NCBI RefSeq assembly: GCF_000527175.1
Contig: NZ_AZUR01000001.1
Location: 2,766,501 to 2,830,500, forward strand
Reading direction: 5' to 3'
DNA length: 64,000 nucleotides
DNA from: Pseudogulbenkiania sp. MAI-1
GTDB taxonomy: Bacteria > Pseudomonadota > Gammaproteobacteria > Burkholderiales > Chromobacteriaceae
The translations under genes and the position numbers were made by a program. Below, in pieces: positions 15,430 to 24,949 of the stretch (positions within the stretch are counted from its first letter, which is position 1; the number at the start of each line of letters is the position of its first letter). Under the pieces are notes generated by a model that saw only the letters and a list, made by a program, of their open reading frames with translations, searched no databases and was not told the origin of the DNA.

Positions 15430-16590
15430 ATGGACTTTGCTCTGACCGAACAACAGATCGCCTTTCAGGATGCCGCGCGCGCTTTCGCCGCGCACGAGCT
15501 GGCGCCGCACGCCGCGGAGTGGGACGAACATGAAGTCTTCCCGCTCGACGTGATCCGCCGCGCCGGCGAGATGGGCTTCCTCGGACTCTACACGCCGGAA
15601 GCCTACGGCGGGCTGGGGCTCAGCCGCCTCGACGCCGCCATCGTGTTCGAGGAGCTCGCCGCCGGCTGCACCTCCACCGCCGCCTACCTCACCATCCACA
15701 ACATGGTGAGCTGGATGATCGCGAGCTTCGCCAAACCCGCCGTGGCCGAGCGCTGGGTGCCGCAGATGGTGGCGGGCGACAAGCTCGGCAGCTACTGCCT
15801 GACCGAACCGGGCGCCGGTTCCGACGCCGCCTCGCTGAAGACCCACGCCGAGAAGAAGGGCGACGTCTATGTGCTCAACGGCTCCAAGATGTTCATCTCC
15901 GGCGCCGGCAGCACCGAGGTGCTGGTGGTGATGGCGCGCACCGGCGGCCCGGGCCCGAAAGGCGTGTCGGCCTTCGTGGTGCCGGCCGACGCCCCTGGAG
16001 TGCAGTACGGCAAGAAGGAGAAGAAGATGGGCTGGAACAGCCAGCCCACGCGTGCCGTCACCTTCGACAACGTCGAGATTCCGGCCGAGAACCTGCTGGG
16101 CGAGGAAGGCCAGGGCTTCACCTTCGCCATGAAGGGGCTGGACGGCGGGCGCATCAACATCGCCACCTGCGCCGTCGGCACCGCCCAGGCGGCACTCAAT
16201 GCCGCGCAACGCTACGTGCAGGAGCGCCAGCAGTTCGGCCAGCCGCTGGCCGAGTTCCAGACGGTGCAGTTCAAGCTCGCCGACATGCTGACCGAGCTCA
16301 TCGCCGCGCGGCAGATGGTGCGCCTGGCGGCGTGGAAGCTCGACAGCGGCAGCCCCGACGCCACCGCCTACTGCGCCATGGCCAAGCGCCTGGCCACCGA
16401 CCTGAGCTTCAACGTCGCCAACCAGGCGCTGCAGCTCTTCGGCGGTTACGGCTACCTGAAGGACTTCCCGCTCGAGCGCCACGTGCGCGACCTGCGCGTG
16501 CACCAGATCCTGGAGGGCACCAACGAAGTCATGCGCATGATCGTGGCCCGCCATCTGATGAAGGATGGCGCGCTGGACACGCTGCGCTGA
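15430..16590 (+). CDS. Acyl-CoA dehydrogenase, probably isobutyryl-CoA dehydrogenase
   Basis: 386 residues, FAD-dependent acyl-CoA dehydrogenase. It has an N-terminal helical domain, a middle beta domain (YCLTEPGAGSDAASLKT near 118) and a C-terminal helical domain. QILEGTNEVMRM near 358 carries the family's catalytic glutamate, and QLFGGYGYLKDFPLERHVRD near 333 is the FAD-binding signature. Its place between mmsA and the hydratase, hydrolase and mmsB genes argues for isobutyryl-CoA to methacrylyl-CoA as its reaction. ATG 15430 begins the domain directly (MDFALTEQQ). Substrate specificity is inferred from context. Confidence 0.88.
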   Translation: MDFALTEQQIAFQDAARAFAAHELAPHAAEWDEHEVFPLDVIRRAGEMGFLGLYTPEAYGGLGLSRLDAAIVFEELAAGCTSTAAYLTIHNMVSWMIASFAKPAVAERWVPQMVAGDKLGSYCLTEPGAGSDAASLKTHAEKKGDVYVLNGSKMFISGAGSTEVLVVMARTGGPGPKGVSAFVVPADAPGVQYGKKEKKMGWNSQPTRAVTFDNVEIPAENLLGEEGQGFTFAMKGLDGGRINIATCAVGTAQAALNAAQRYVQERQQFGQPLAEFQTVQFKLADMLTELIAARQMVRLAAWKLDSGSPDATAYCAMAKRLATDLSFNVANQALQLFGGYGYLKDFPLERHVRDLRVHQILEGTNEVMRMIVARHLMKDGALDTLR

Positions 16591-16615
16591 GCGCCAGGCC
16601 GGAGCGAAAGCACCA

Positions 16616-16691
16616 CGGGATGGGTGGCGCACGGCGATCCCCATCCCTCGTCCCCGAGGGGTTCCAGCTCTGGGCACTTCCGCCCATCCCG
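16616..16691. repeat. Palindromic REP-like element, copy 2
   Basis: Diverged relative of the element at 6192-6264. It begins CGGGATGGGTGGCGCACGGC, shares GGGGTTCC and GGGCACTTC-like blocks, and ends CCGCCCATCCCG. Arms 16616-16624/16683-16691 pair over 9 bp. It occupies the gap between the dehydrogenase and hydratase genes. Confidence 0.65.
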
Positions 16692-16766
16692 CATACCGGG
16701 CATGCTCGGAGAAACCCGCCCACCGGCAGACGACACAGGGACACAGCCAACAACAAGGAGAACATC

Positions 16767-17549
16767 TTGCCAAACTACGCCCATCTCGACGTCGAAAAAC
16801 ACGGCCACACCGCGCTGGTGACCATCGCCAACCCACCCGCCAACACCTGGAATCATGCGAGCCTTTCCGCGCTCAAGGCGCTGGTGGCGGACCTGAACGC
16901 CGATCGCGATATCTACGCGCTGGTGATCATCGGTTCCGGCGAGAAGTTCTTCTCGGCCGGCGCCGACCTCACCTTGTTCGCCGACGGCGACAAGGCCGTC
17001 GCCACCGAGATGACCATGCTGTTCGGCGAGGCCTTCGAGGCGCTCTCGGCGTTTCGTGGCGTCAGCATCGCCGCCATCAACGGCTACGCCATGGGCGGCG
17101 GGCTGGAATGCGCGCTGGCCTGCGACATCCGCATCGCCGAGGAGCAAGCCCAGCTCGCGCTGCCGGAAGCCGCCGTCGGCCTGCTGCCCTGCGCCGGCGG
17201 CACCCAGCTGTTGCCCTGGCTGGTAGGAGAAGGCTGGGCCAAGCGCATGATCCTGTGCGGCGAACGGGTGGACGCCGCCACCGCGCTGCGCATCGGGCTG
17301 GTGGAGGAAGTGGTCGGCAAGGGACAGGCCCGCGCCGCCGCGCTGGCGCTGGCCGAGAAGGTGGCGCGCCAGTCGCCCTCGTCGGTCACCGCATGCAAGA
17401 CGCTGGTGCAGCGCGCCCGCATCGAGCCGCCGTCGTACAACCTGATCCACGAACGCGAGCGCTTCATCAAGCTGTTCGACACCCAAGACCAGCGCGAAGG
17501 CGTGACGGCCTTCCTGGAGAAGCGCCCGCCGCAGTGGAAAAATGCCTGA
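16767..17549 (+). CDS. Enoyl-CoA hydratase
   Basis: 260-residue crotonase-fold enzyme, expected to hydrate methacrylyl-CoA to 3-hydroxyisobutyryl-CoA here. The oxyanion-hole segments are EKFFSAGADLTLF near residue 59 and AINGYAMGGGLECALACD near 98. LPEAAVGLLPCAGGTQLLPW near 128 carries the usual catalytic Glu region. The start is a TTG at 16767 with AAGGAG 7 bases upstream; the protein from there (PNYAHLDVEKHGHTALVTI) matches the family N-terminus, whereas the long upstream frame runs through the previous gene. It ends 25 bases before the next gene's start. Confidence 0.88.
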   Translation: MPNYAHLDVEKHGHTALVTIANPPANTWNHASLSALKALVADLNADRDIYALVIIGSGEKFFSAGADLTLFADGDKAVATEMTMLFGEAFEALSAFRGVSIAAINGYAMGGGLECALACDIRIAEEQAQLALPEAAVGLLPCAGGTQLLPWLVGEGWAKRMILCGERVDAATALRIGLVEEVVGKGQARAAALALAEKVARQSPSSVTACKTLVQRARIEPPSYNLIHERERFIKLFDTQDQREGVTAFLEKRPPQWKNA

Positions 17550-17574
17550 CAAGTTGGCCGAAAGGAACACCATC

Positions 17575-18699
17575 ATGACCGACGAAGTCGTGTTTGACGA
17601 ACTGAACAGCACCAACGGCCGGCGCATCGGCATCGCCACGCTCAACGCCGAGAAATCCCTCAATGCGCTGACGCTGGGCATGATCCGCCTGCTCGACGCG
17701 CAGCTGCAGCGCTGGGCGGCGGACGACGCCATCGCCTGCGTGCTGCTGCGCGGCGCCGGCGAACGGGCGTTCTGCGCCGGCGGCGACGTGCGCGCGGTGC
17801 GCGACGCGATCCTGGAACATCGCGGCGACGGACCGATCCCCGAAGTGGTGACCTTCTTCCGCGAGGAATACACCCTCGACCATCGCCTGCACACCTATCC
17901 CAAACCGGTCATTGTCTGGGGCCACGGCATCGTCATGGGCGGCGGGCTCGGGCTGATGGTCGGCGTCAGCCACCGCGTCGCCACCCCGGCCACGCGCATC
18001 GCCATGCCGGAAATCACCATCGGCCTGTACCCGGACGTGGCCGGCAGCTGGTTCCTGCAGCGCATGCCGGCCAAGCTCGGGCTGTTCCTCGGCCTGACCG
18101 GCGCGCCGCTCAACGCCCACGACGCGCTGATCGTCAACCTGGCCGACCACGTCGTCGCGCTGGACGGCTACCCCGAGCTGCTGTCCCGGCTCGCGGCCAC
18201 CGACTGGGCTGACACGATATCGAGCAACCACGCCGCCGTCACCGCCCTGCTCAACGAGATGGAATGCGGGACCCACGCCGCCCTGCCGATGTCCAACGTC
18301 GAGCGCCAGCTGGTCGCCATCCACCGCCTGATGAACCGCGGCAGCCTCGCCGCCGTGGCGCAGGCCCTGACCGAAACCCGCTTCGACGACCCCTGGCTGC
18401 AGGCGGCGGCGCACAGCTTCGCCCACGGCAGCCCGAGCTCGGCCGCCGTCACCTGGGAGATCTACCGCCGCGCCAAGCACCTGTCGCTGGCCGAAGCGCT
18501 GCGCATGGAACTGATTCTGTCGGTCAACTTCTGCAGCAAGCCCGACTTCCGCGAAGGCGTGCGCGCGCTGCTGGTGGACAAGGACCGCCAGCCGCAGTGG
18601 AGCCGCAAGACCCTGGTCGAGGTCGACCAGGCCTGGGTGGACAGCCACTTCGCCACGCCGTGGAGTGACGGCGAACATCCGCTGGCGGCACTGGGCTGA
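17575..18699 (+). CDS. 3-hydroxyisobutyryl-CoA hydrolase
   Basis: 374 residues; crotonase superfamily with the longer C-terminal region typical of HIBYL-CoA hydrolases. These release CoA from 3-hydroxyisobutyryl-CoA so that MmsB can act on the free acid. Motifs: GERAFCAGGDVRAVRDAIL near residue 62, GHGIVMGGGLGLMVGVSHRV near 116, and AMPEITIGLYPDVAGSWFL near 143, the hydrolase-type ExxIGLxPD loop. ATG 17575 has AAAGGAA upstream; an in-frame ATG at 17542 would overlap the hydratase end. Confidence 0.88.
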   Translation: MTDEVVFDELNSTNGRRIGIATLNAEKSLNALTLGMIRLLDAQLQRWAADDAIACVLLRGAGERAFCAGGDVRAVRDAILEHRGDGPIPEVVTFFREEYTLDHRLHTYPKPVIVWGHGIVMGGGLGLMVGVSHRVATPATRIAMPEITIGLYPDVAGSWFLQRMPAKLGLFLGLTGAPLNAHDALIVNLADHVVALDGYPELLSRLAATDWADTISSNHAAVTALLNEMECGTHAALPMSNVERQLVAIHRLMNRGSLAAVAQALTETRFDDPWLQAAAHSFAHGSPSSAAVTWEIYRRAKHLSLAEALRMELILSVNFCSKPDFREGVRALLVDKDRQPQWSRKTLVEVDQAWVDSHFATPWSDGEHPLAALG

Positions 18700-18728
18700 G
18701 TTGTATCAATTACCAATAAAGTTAAGAA

Positions 18729-18866
18729 CCCGTTTCAGTAGGCGAGCGAGCCAAAGCAGGTTGAGGGCCGCCAGCGCACAGGAACCGGAATGTACACGAA
18801 GTACATGAGGATTCCGCGCACTGCCGGCACTCAAAATGCAAAGGCGCAGCCGCCTAATGAAAGGGG
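18729..18866. repeat. 138-bp imperfect inverted-repeat (MITE-like) element
   Basis: Arms CCCGTTTCAGTAGGCG (18729-18744) and CGCCTAATGAAAGGGG (18851-18866) are complementary at 14 of 16 positions. An inner hairpin ATGTAC/GTACAT lies at about 18790-18806. Its size and TAGGCG motif resemble the element at 15201-15344, though the arms differ. It ends just before the mmsB ribosome-binding site, so it may affect mmsB expression. Confidence 0.6.
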
Positions 18867-18881
18867 TGCAAGGAGACAGCC

Positions 18882-19769
18882 ATGACACACATTTCTTTCA
18901 TCGGCCTCGGCAACATGGGCGGGCCGATGGCCCTCAACCTCGTCCGCAAGGGCTTTTCGCTCACGGTGTTCGACCTCTCGGCCGACGCGATGCAAAAGCT
19001 GGCGGAAGCCGGCGCCAAGGTGGCAACGAGCGCCGCCGATTGCGTCGCCGGCGCCGACATCGTGCTGTCGATGCTGCCGGCCAGCCATCACGTCGAGGGC
19101 CTGTACCTCGGCGAGAACGGCCTCATCGCCCGGCTGCCCAAGGGCACGCTGGTGATCGACTGCAGCACCATCGCCGCCGCCAGCGCCGTCAAGGTGGCCG
19201 AGGCCGCGCTCGCCGCCGGGCTGCGCATGCTCGACGCCCCGGTATCGGGCGGCACCGCCGGCGCCGCCGCCGGCACGCTGACCTTCATCGTCGGCGGCGA
19301 GGCGGCCGACCTCGAACAAGCCCGGCCGCTGTTCGAGGCCATGGGCAAGAACGTGTTCCTCGCCGGCGGCCACGGTGCCGGCCAGAGCGCCAAGATCTGC
19401 AACAACATGATGCTCGGCATCCTGATGGCCGGCACCGCCGAGGCGCTGGCGCTGGGCGTCAAGAGCGGTCTCGATCCCAAGGTGCTGTCCGAGATCATGG
19501 CCAAGAGCTCCGGCCGCAACTGGGCGCTGGAACTGTACAACCCCTGGCCCGGCGTGATGGAAAACGTCCCGGCGAGCCGCGGCTACAGCGGCGGCTTCAT
19601 GGCGGAGCTGATGCTGAAGGACCTGGGCCTGGCCGAACAGGCGGCGCTGGCCTGCCATGCCGCCAACCCGCTTGGCGCGCTGGCGCGCAACCTGTACGAG
19701 GAACACGTCGCCGAGGGGCACGGCAAGCTGGATTTTTCCAGCATCCTCAAGCACTTCTACCGCGACTGA
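18882..19769 (+). CDS. mmsB: 3-hydroxyisobutyrate dehydrogenase
   Basis: 295 residues, as in known MmsB, which oxidises 3-hydroxyisobutyrate to methylmalonate semialdehyde with NAD. N-terminal Rossmann motif FIGLGNMGGPMALNLV. The substrate-binding loop DAPVSGGTAGAAAGTLTFIVGG lies near residue 120, and the catalytic Lys region GAGQSAKICNNMMLGILM near 165. AAGGAGACAGCC immediately precedes ATG 18882. With the four preceding enzymes and mmsA it completes valine breakdown from isobutyryl-CoA to propionyl-CoA. Confidence 0.93.
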   Translation: MTHISFIGLGNMGGPMALNLVRKGFSLTVFDLSADAMQKLAEAGAKVATSAADCVAGADIVLSMLPASHHVEGLYLGENGLIARLPKGTLVIDCSTIAAASAVKVAEAALAAGLRMLDAPVSGGTAGAAAGTLTFIVGGEAADLEQARPLFEAMGKNVFLAGGHGAGQSAKICNNMMLGILMAGTAEALALGVKSGLDPKVLSEIMAKSSGRNWALELYNPWPGVMENVPASRGYSGGFMAELMLKDLGLAEQAALACHAANPLGALARNLYEEHVAEGHGKLDFSSILKHFYRD

Positions 19770-19774
19770 GCAAC

Positions 19775-19816
19775 GGCCCGCCCGCTGCACGCCAACCGGC
19801 GTGCAGCGGGCGGGCC
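19775..19816. terminator. Very strong hairpin after mmsB
   Basis: A perfect 19-bp stem (19775-19793 / 19798-19816) with a 4-base loop lies 6 bases after the mmsB stop. There is no clear T tract, so it may be a transcript-stabilising hairpin as well as a terminator. It also faces the 3' end of endA on the other strand. Confidence 0.65.
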
Positions 19817-19862
19817 ACCTATTCCCGTGGCAGACAAGCTCCCCTGACTCTCCAAGCCCGGC

Positions 19863-20648
19863 TCAGCCGCAACGCCTGGCCAGTTGCTGCGGATCGCTCA
19901 CGTATGGGTTACCGCTGCCCTGCAGGGCAACGATGCGCTCCTCACGCGTGCGCTCCCACTCATCCACCGGGTAGCTCTTGGCCCAGGCGCACATCAGCTG
20001 GCGATCCTGGCTGCTCATGCGCAGGCCGTACCGGTCGTGCATATAGAGCGTGATGCGGGCGGCGCGCCCGCGCACTTCCTCGCGCGGCTGCACGCGCCGG
20101 TTCTTGAAATCGACGATGGTCTGACACTGGCCGTACATCGGCGTCGGATGGCGCGTCCACGCGCCGTAGGACAGGTTGCCGCGGTCGCCGTTGACCTCGC
20201 CCACCGCCGGCACGAGGTTGTTCAGATCACCCTCTGCCATCTGGAAAACCGGGTCGGTTGATGTGCAATTCTTACGTCCCCCGTTCTGCCAGCACTGCCG
20301 CTGATGGCCCAGCACCCAGGCCGGGACCACGTGCTCCCACTCGATGCGGCTGGCACGCTCGGCATTCTTGCGCGGCGCATAGCCGCAGGAGGCGAAGTCG
20401 ACCTTCTTGCCGTGGTAGGCGCAGCCGCAATAGAAATCCTCCTCCATTCCGGCATATACCTGAGGCAACACCTTCTTGGCGTTGTTAAAGTCACGATGGC
20501 CGACCGCCTTCTTGCCGGACACCAAGTCGACGGACTCGGATTGAACAGAGTTTGCTGCCTGTGGATCGCCAGCGACGGAGTCACGTCGGTCATGGCCGAG
20601 GCAGGCGCTCAGGACGAGCGGCAACAGCAGGAGCAGGAAACGTTTCAT
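19863..20648 (-). CDS. endA: Endonuclease I, predicted lipoprotein
   Basis: 261 residues, endonuclease I (EndA/Dns) family of secreted or periplasmic nonspecific nucleases. RIEWEHVVPAW near residue 101 contains the catalytic His, and GDLNNLVPAVGEVNGDR near 138 is the Mg-binding His-Cys-box-like region. Pairs of Cys suggest disulfides. Unlike E. coli EndA, the signal sequence ends in a lipobox (LVLSAC, Cys 16), so membrane anchoring is predicted. It converges on mmsB. Its promoter should lie in the AT-rich 20649-20777 segment. Confidence 0.85.
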   Translation of the reverse strand: MKRFLLLLLPLVLSACLGHDRRDSVAGDPQAANSVQSESVDLVSGKKAVGHRDFNNAKKVLPQVYAGMEEDFYCGCAYHGKKVDFASCGYAPRKNAERASRIEWEHVVPAWVLGHQRQCWQNGGRKNCTSTDPVFQMAEGDLNNLVPAVGEVNGDRGNLSYGAWTRHPTPMYGQCQTIVDFKNRRVQPREEVRGRAARITLYMHDRYGLRMSSQDRQLMCAWAKSYPVDEWERTREERIVALQGSGNPYVSDPQQLARRCG

Positions 20649-20777
20649 GGCGGGGGGGCGGGCAAAAAAGCCGCCACCCTAGCCCCTCGTCCGGAGAGGT
20701 TCAAGCGCGCGAAACAAATATAAACAATTTAAAATAATGCCAAATAAATGGCTTATTTCAAAACAAATACTTGGGAA

Positions 20778-21530
20778 TCATGCCTTGTCGCGCAGCTCAT
20801 AACCCCGCTCGGACAATGCCCTGCGCCACTCGTCCAGCGCGATGTCGACCAGCGCCGGCTGGCCGCTGAAGCCGAACTCGATATGCATCTCCGGAATGGC
20901 CTCGTTGCCGAAGTTGGGCAGGCTGGACAGCTTCAGCGCCGGGTAGCGCGCGCTGAACTCCTCCATCAGCGCGATCAGGTCGCCCTCGCGCGCGTTGAGC
21001 GCGATCACACTGCGCTCGACGTCGGGTGTCTCGTTCTTCAAGTGCGGATACTGGGTATCCAGCACCCACTCGATCATCGGCCACGCCATGGACGGGAAAC
21101 CCGGCACGAAGTGCACGTTGGCCACCGAGAATCCGGCGATGCGATTGACCGGGTTGGGAATCAGGCACGCCCCGAGCGGAAAGGCCCCCATGTTGATGCG
21201 GTGCGGGTAGGCCTTGGCGCCAAAGCGCTCCTCGATGATGGTACGCGCTTCGGGATGCACCACCAGCTCCACCCCCAGCGCTCGTGCTGCACAGCCACGG
21301 GTATGGTCGTCCGGGGTGGCGCCGATGCCGCCGAAACTGAACACCAGATCGCCGCTAGCGAAGGCCCGCCTCAGCGCCGCCTCGATGCGCACCGGATCGT
21401 CGCCCAGGTACTCAGCCCAGGCCAGCTTCATGCCACGCGCCGCCAGAATGCGGATCAGCGCCGGCAGATGCTTGTCCTGGCGCTTGCCGGACAACAATTC
21501 GTCGCCAATGATGATGGCTCCTACCTGCAT
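20778..21530 (-). CDS. CinA N-terminal-type molybdopterin-binding domain protein
   Basis: 250 residues of the MoaB/Mog-like (MoCF) fold found at the N-terminus of CinA proteins. It starts MQVGAIIIGDELLSGKRQDK, the standard family opening, and has FSFGGIGATPDDHTRGCAA near residue 63 and GFPSMAWPMIEW near 140. The C-terminal deamidase domain of full CinA is absent. Its function is not established; related domains bind nucleotide or molybdopterin-like ligands. GGGAGCTGACC precedes ATG 21530; the ORF extends further upstream into the next gene's end. Only 26 bases separate it from the DUF218 gene on the same strand. Confidence 0.8.
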   Translation of the reverse strand: MQVGAIIIGDELLSGKRQDKHLPALIRILAARGMKLAWAEYLGDDPVRIEAALRRAFASGDLVFSFGGIGATPDDHTRGCAARALGVELVVHPEARTIIEERFGAKAYPHRINMGAFPLGACLIPNPVNRIAGFSVANVHFVPGFPSMAWPMIEWVLDTQYPHLKNETPDVERSVIALNAREGDLIALMEEFSARYPALKLSSLPNFGNEAIPEMHIEFGFSGQPALVDIALDEWRRALSERGYELRDKA

Positions 21531-21556
21531 GGTCAGCTCCCGAGAAATGGGTGATT

Positions 21557-22351
21557 TCAACTGCGCAACCGGGCACTCAACCCGCTCAGGCGCTCGCGTC
21601 CAGCATAGTATAGCCGCCCTACCCACTCGCGCAGCGCGGCATGGGTTTCCTGCATGGCCCGCCCCGAAGGCAGATACCAGATCGGGCCGCTGCCGTCGTA
21701 ACGCACGAAACCGGTCGGCGCCGGCAACACGGTCAGCCCTTGCTGCTCGAACATCGGCACCGCCCGCGACAAGTGCCAGCCCTGGCTCACCAGCGTGATG
21801 GAACGCACCCCGTCGGCCCTGAGCAACTGCGCCGACAGGCGGGCGTTGTCCAGCGTGGTGTCCGAGCCCTGCTCCACCCAGCGCGGCGGCACACCGTAGT
21901 CCTCCGCCAAGGTACGGGCCATGACCACCCCTTCCGGCTCGCCGCCCAAGGGCGCGCCTCCGCTGACCAGCAGCGGACGCCCGCTACGCCGCGCCAGATG
22001 GGCGGCGTAGCGCAGCCGCATCAGCGTGTCGGCCGACGGCTCGTTGCGGCCGTACTCCGGTGCCGGCTTCTTGCCGCCGCCCAGCACCACGATGGCGCCG
22101 GTAGCCCGCACCTCGGCCGGCGACACTACCGGGAAGCGCTCGAGCGAGCCGCTCAGCCACATCGCCATCCGTGGGGTAGCCAAGGCGTACAGCAGCACCA
22201 GAGACAGCGTCAGTAGCAGCCCGCCGGCAAAGCGGTGGCGCCGCCTAAGCCACAGCCCCAGCAGCAACAGCAGGATGACATTGAGCGGAGGCAATAAAAA
22301 AGCCCCGAGGAGCTGGTGAACCAGCACGCCGGGGCCAAGAGTCGCATTCAT
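21557..22351 (-). CDS. YdcF/ElyC-like DUF218 membrane protein
   Basis: 264 residues. Two N-terminal membrane helices (about residues 12-35 and 42-62) are followed by a DUF218 domain: GAIVVLGGGKKPAPEYGRNE near 88, RPLLVSGGAPLGGEPEG near 127 and SDTTLDNARLSAQLL near 165. ElyC, of this family, is linked to cell-envelope (undecaprenyl/peptidoglycan) metabolism in E. coli. ATG 22351 is 12 bases after the livF stop. Unusually, a complete rho-independent terminator (22296-22335) lies inside codons 6-19. The helix it encodes matches the family, so the start is probably right. Confidence 0.8.
   Translation of the reverse strand: MNATLGPGVLVHQLLGAFLLPPLNVILLLLLGLWLRRRHRFAGGLLLTLSLVLLYALATPRMAMWLSGSLERFPVVSPAEVRATGAIVVLGGGKKPAPEYGRNEPSADTLMRLRYAAHLARRSGRPLLVSGGAPLGGEPEGVVMARTLAEDYGVPPRWVEQGSDTTLDNARLSAQLLRADGVRSITLVSQGWHLSRAVPMFEQQGLTVLPAPTGFVRYDGSGPIWYLPSGRAMQETHAALREWVGRLYYAGRERLSGLSARLRS
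22296..22335 (-). terminator. Terminator of the liv operon embedded in the DUF218 reading frame
   Basis: On the minus strand GCCCCG (22335-22330) pairs with CGGGGC (22307-22302), with an inner GCTGG/CCAGC helix and TTCA loop, and six T residues follow (22301-22296). It ends liv transcription and would limit expression of the DUF218 gene. Confidence 0.85.
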
Positions 22352-22363
22352 TGCTTGCTCGGG

Positions 22364-23070
22364 TCAGCCGCCCAGATAGGCGTTGCGCACCCGCTCGTCG
22401 TTCAGCAGATCGCGCGCCGGGCCGCTCATGGTGATGCGACCGCTCTCCATCACGTAGCCGCGCTGGCTGATCTCCAGGGCGAGCTTGGCGTTCTGCTCCA
22501 CCAGCAGCATAGTCACGCCCTGCGCCGAGATCATCTGGATGATCTCGAAGATCTTCTGCACGATGATCGGCGCCAGGCCCATCGACGGTTCGTCCAGCAG
22601 CAACAGCTTGGGCTTGGACAGGATCGCCCGGCCCATCGCCACCATCTGCTGTTCGCCGCCCGACAGCGTGCCGGCCAGCTGCTTGAAGCGTTCTTTCAGG
22701 CGCGGGAACAGCTCGTAGACGTGTTCCAGCTCGCCCTGGATCGCCGCCTTGTCGTCGCGGTAGAACGCGCCCATCAGCAGGTTTTCTTCTACGGTCAGCT
22801 TGGCGAAGATGCCGCGGCCTTCCGGCACCATGGCCAGGCCGTGGCGCACGAAGTTGTGCGCCGGGATGTGGGCGGTTTCCTTGCCGTCGTAGACGATGCT
22901 GCCGCCGGATTTCTTTTCCATGCCGACCAGGGTGCGCAGCGTCGAGGTCTTGCCGGCGCCGTTGGCGCCGATCAGCGTGACCAGTTCGCCTTGTTCGATG
23001 TGCAGGTCGATGCCTTTCACGGCATGGATGCCGCCGTACGACACCTGCAGGTTTTTGACTTCCAAGAGAC

Positions 23071-23074
<4 letters not shown>
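22364..23074 (-). CDS. livF: Branched-chain amino acid ABC transporter, ATPase LivF
   Basis: 236-residue ABC ATPase. Walker A GANGAGKTSTL near residue 37, signature LSGGEQQM near 138, Walker B LLLLDEPSMGLAP near 157. Its length and the PSMGLAP variant are typical of LivF. It works at the cytoplasmic face with LivG to energise uptake through LivHM. It overlaps livG by 4 bases, so it is coupled. Confidence 0.92.
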
Positions 23075-23841
<767 letters not shown>

Positions 23842-23844
23842 GGC

Positions 23845-24930
23845 TTAACCTTTCTTGGCGTCGTCGAATTCGGCCTTGCGGCGCTTGGAGGGCCACATGC
23901 CTTCCGGACGGACCAGCATCATCACCACCAGGGCGAGGCCGAATAGCAGCATGCGGGCGTTCTCAGGGTCGATCAGCATGCGGCCGAAGGTTTTCATCTG
24001 CAGCGGGCCGATCACGTCACGCAGGATTTCCGGGGCCACGGTGAGCACCACCGCCCCCAGGATGACGCCCGGGATGTGGCCCATGCCACCCAGCACGATC
24101 ATGGCCAGGATCATGATTGATTCCAAGAGGCCAAACGATTCCGGCGAGATGAAGCCCTGGAACGAGGCGAACAGGCCGCCCGCCACGCCACCCGACAAGG
24201 CGCCCAGCGCGAACGCCAGCAGCTTGATGTTGCGGATGTTGAGGCCCATGGCGGCGGCGGCGATGGAGTCTTCGCGCATCGCGACCCAGGCCCGGCCGAT
24301 GCGGGAGTGCTGCAGGCGCCAGGCCATGATCACCACCAGCACGGTCAGCGCCAGGAAGAAGTAGTAGTAGAGGTAGACGCTGTTGAAGGTGTAGCCCGCG
24401 ATTTCGAGCGGCTTGCCGAACGAGAGGCCGGCGACCTTGACCGGGTCGATCAGGTTGATGCCTTGCGGGCCGTTGGTGATGTTGACCGGCGCGTTCAGGT
24501 TGTTCATGAAGATGCGCACGATTTCACCGAAGCCCAGCGTCACGATCGCCAGATAGTCGCCCTTCAGCCGCAGCACCGGGGTGCCCAGCAGCACGCCGAA
24601 GAAGGCGGCGAGCAAGGCGCCCAGCGGGATGGTGATGTAGAACGGCAGGTGGATATCGAAGTGCGGCGAGCCCAACAGCGCGAAGGTGTAGGCACCGACG
24701 GCGTAGAAGGCGATGAAGCCCAGGTCCAGCAGGCCGGCGAAGCCGACCACGATGTTGAGGCCCAGCGCCAGCATCACGTAGAGCAGCGCGAAGTCGATGA
24801 TGCGCAGCCAGGAGTTGCCCAAGAGGCCGCCAATGAGGAACGGCAGCACCGCGAGGGCGACGGCCGATACCAGGAACAGGCCGACTTTCTTGGGGCTGGC
24901 TTGCTTGTTCATTTCGAGTGCCATGGTCAT
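23845..24930 (-). CDS. livM: Branched-chain amino acid ABC transporter permease LivM
   Basis: About 361 residues with roughly ten membrane helices; GLNIVVGFAGLLDLGFIAFY near residue 60 is the LivM/LivH signature. Cytoplasmic loop REDSIAAAAMGLNIRNIKLLA near 230 is the EAA-like ATPase contact. I chose ATG 24930 (MTMALEMNKQ) because GAAGGAG lies about 10 bases upstream; ATG 24924 is an alternative. The frame opens further to 24957 without support. Confidence 0.9.
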   Translation of the reverse strand: MTMALEMNKQASPKKVGLFLVSAVALAVLPFLIGGLLGNSWLRIIDFALLYVMLALGLNIVVGFAGLLDLGFIAFYAVGAYTFALLGSPHFDIHLPFYITIPLGALLAAFFGVLLGTPVLRLKGDYLAIVTLGFGEIVRIFMNNLNAPVNITNGPQGINLIDPVKVAGLSFGKPLEIAGYTFNSVYLYYYFFLALTVLVVIMAWRLQHSRIGRAWVAMREDSIAAAAMGLNIRNIKLLAFALGALSGGVAGGLFASFQGFISPESFGLLESIMILAMIVLGGMGHIPGVILGAVVLTVAPEILRDVIGPLQMKTFGRMLIDPENARMLLFGLALVVMMLVRPEGMWPSKRRKAEFDDAKKG

Positions 24931-24949
24931 GGTGTGTGTTCTCCTTCGA

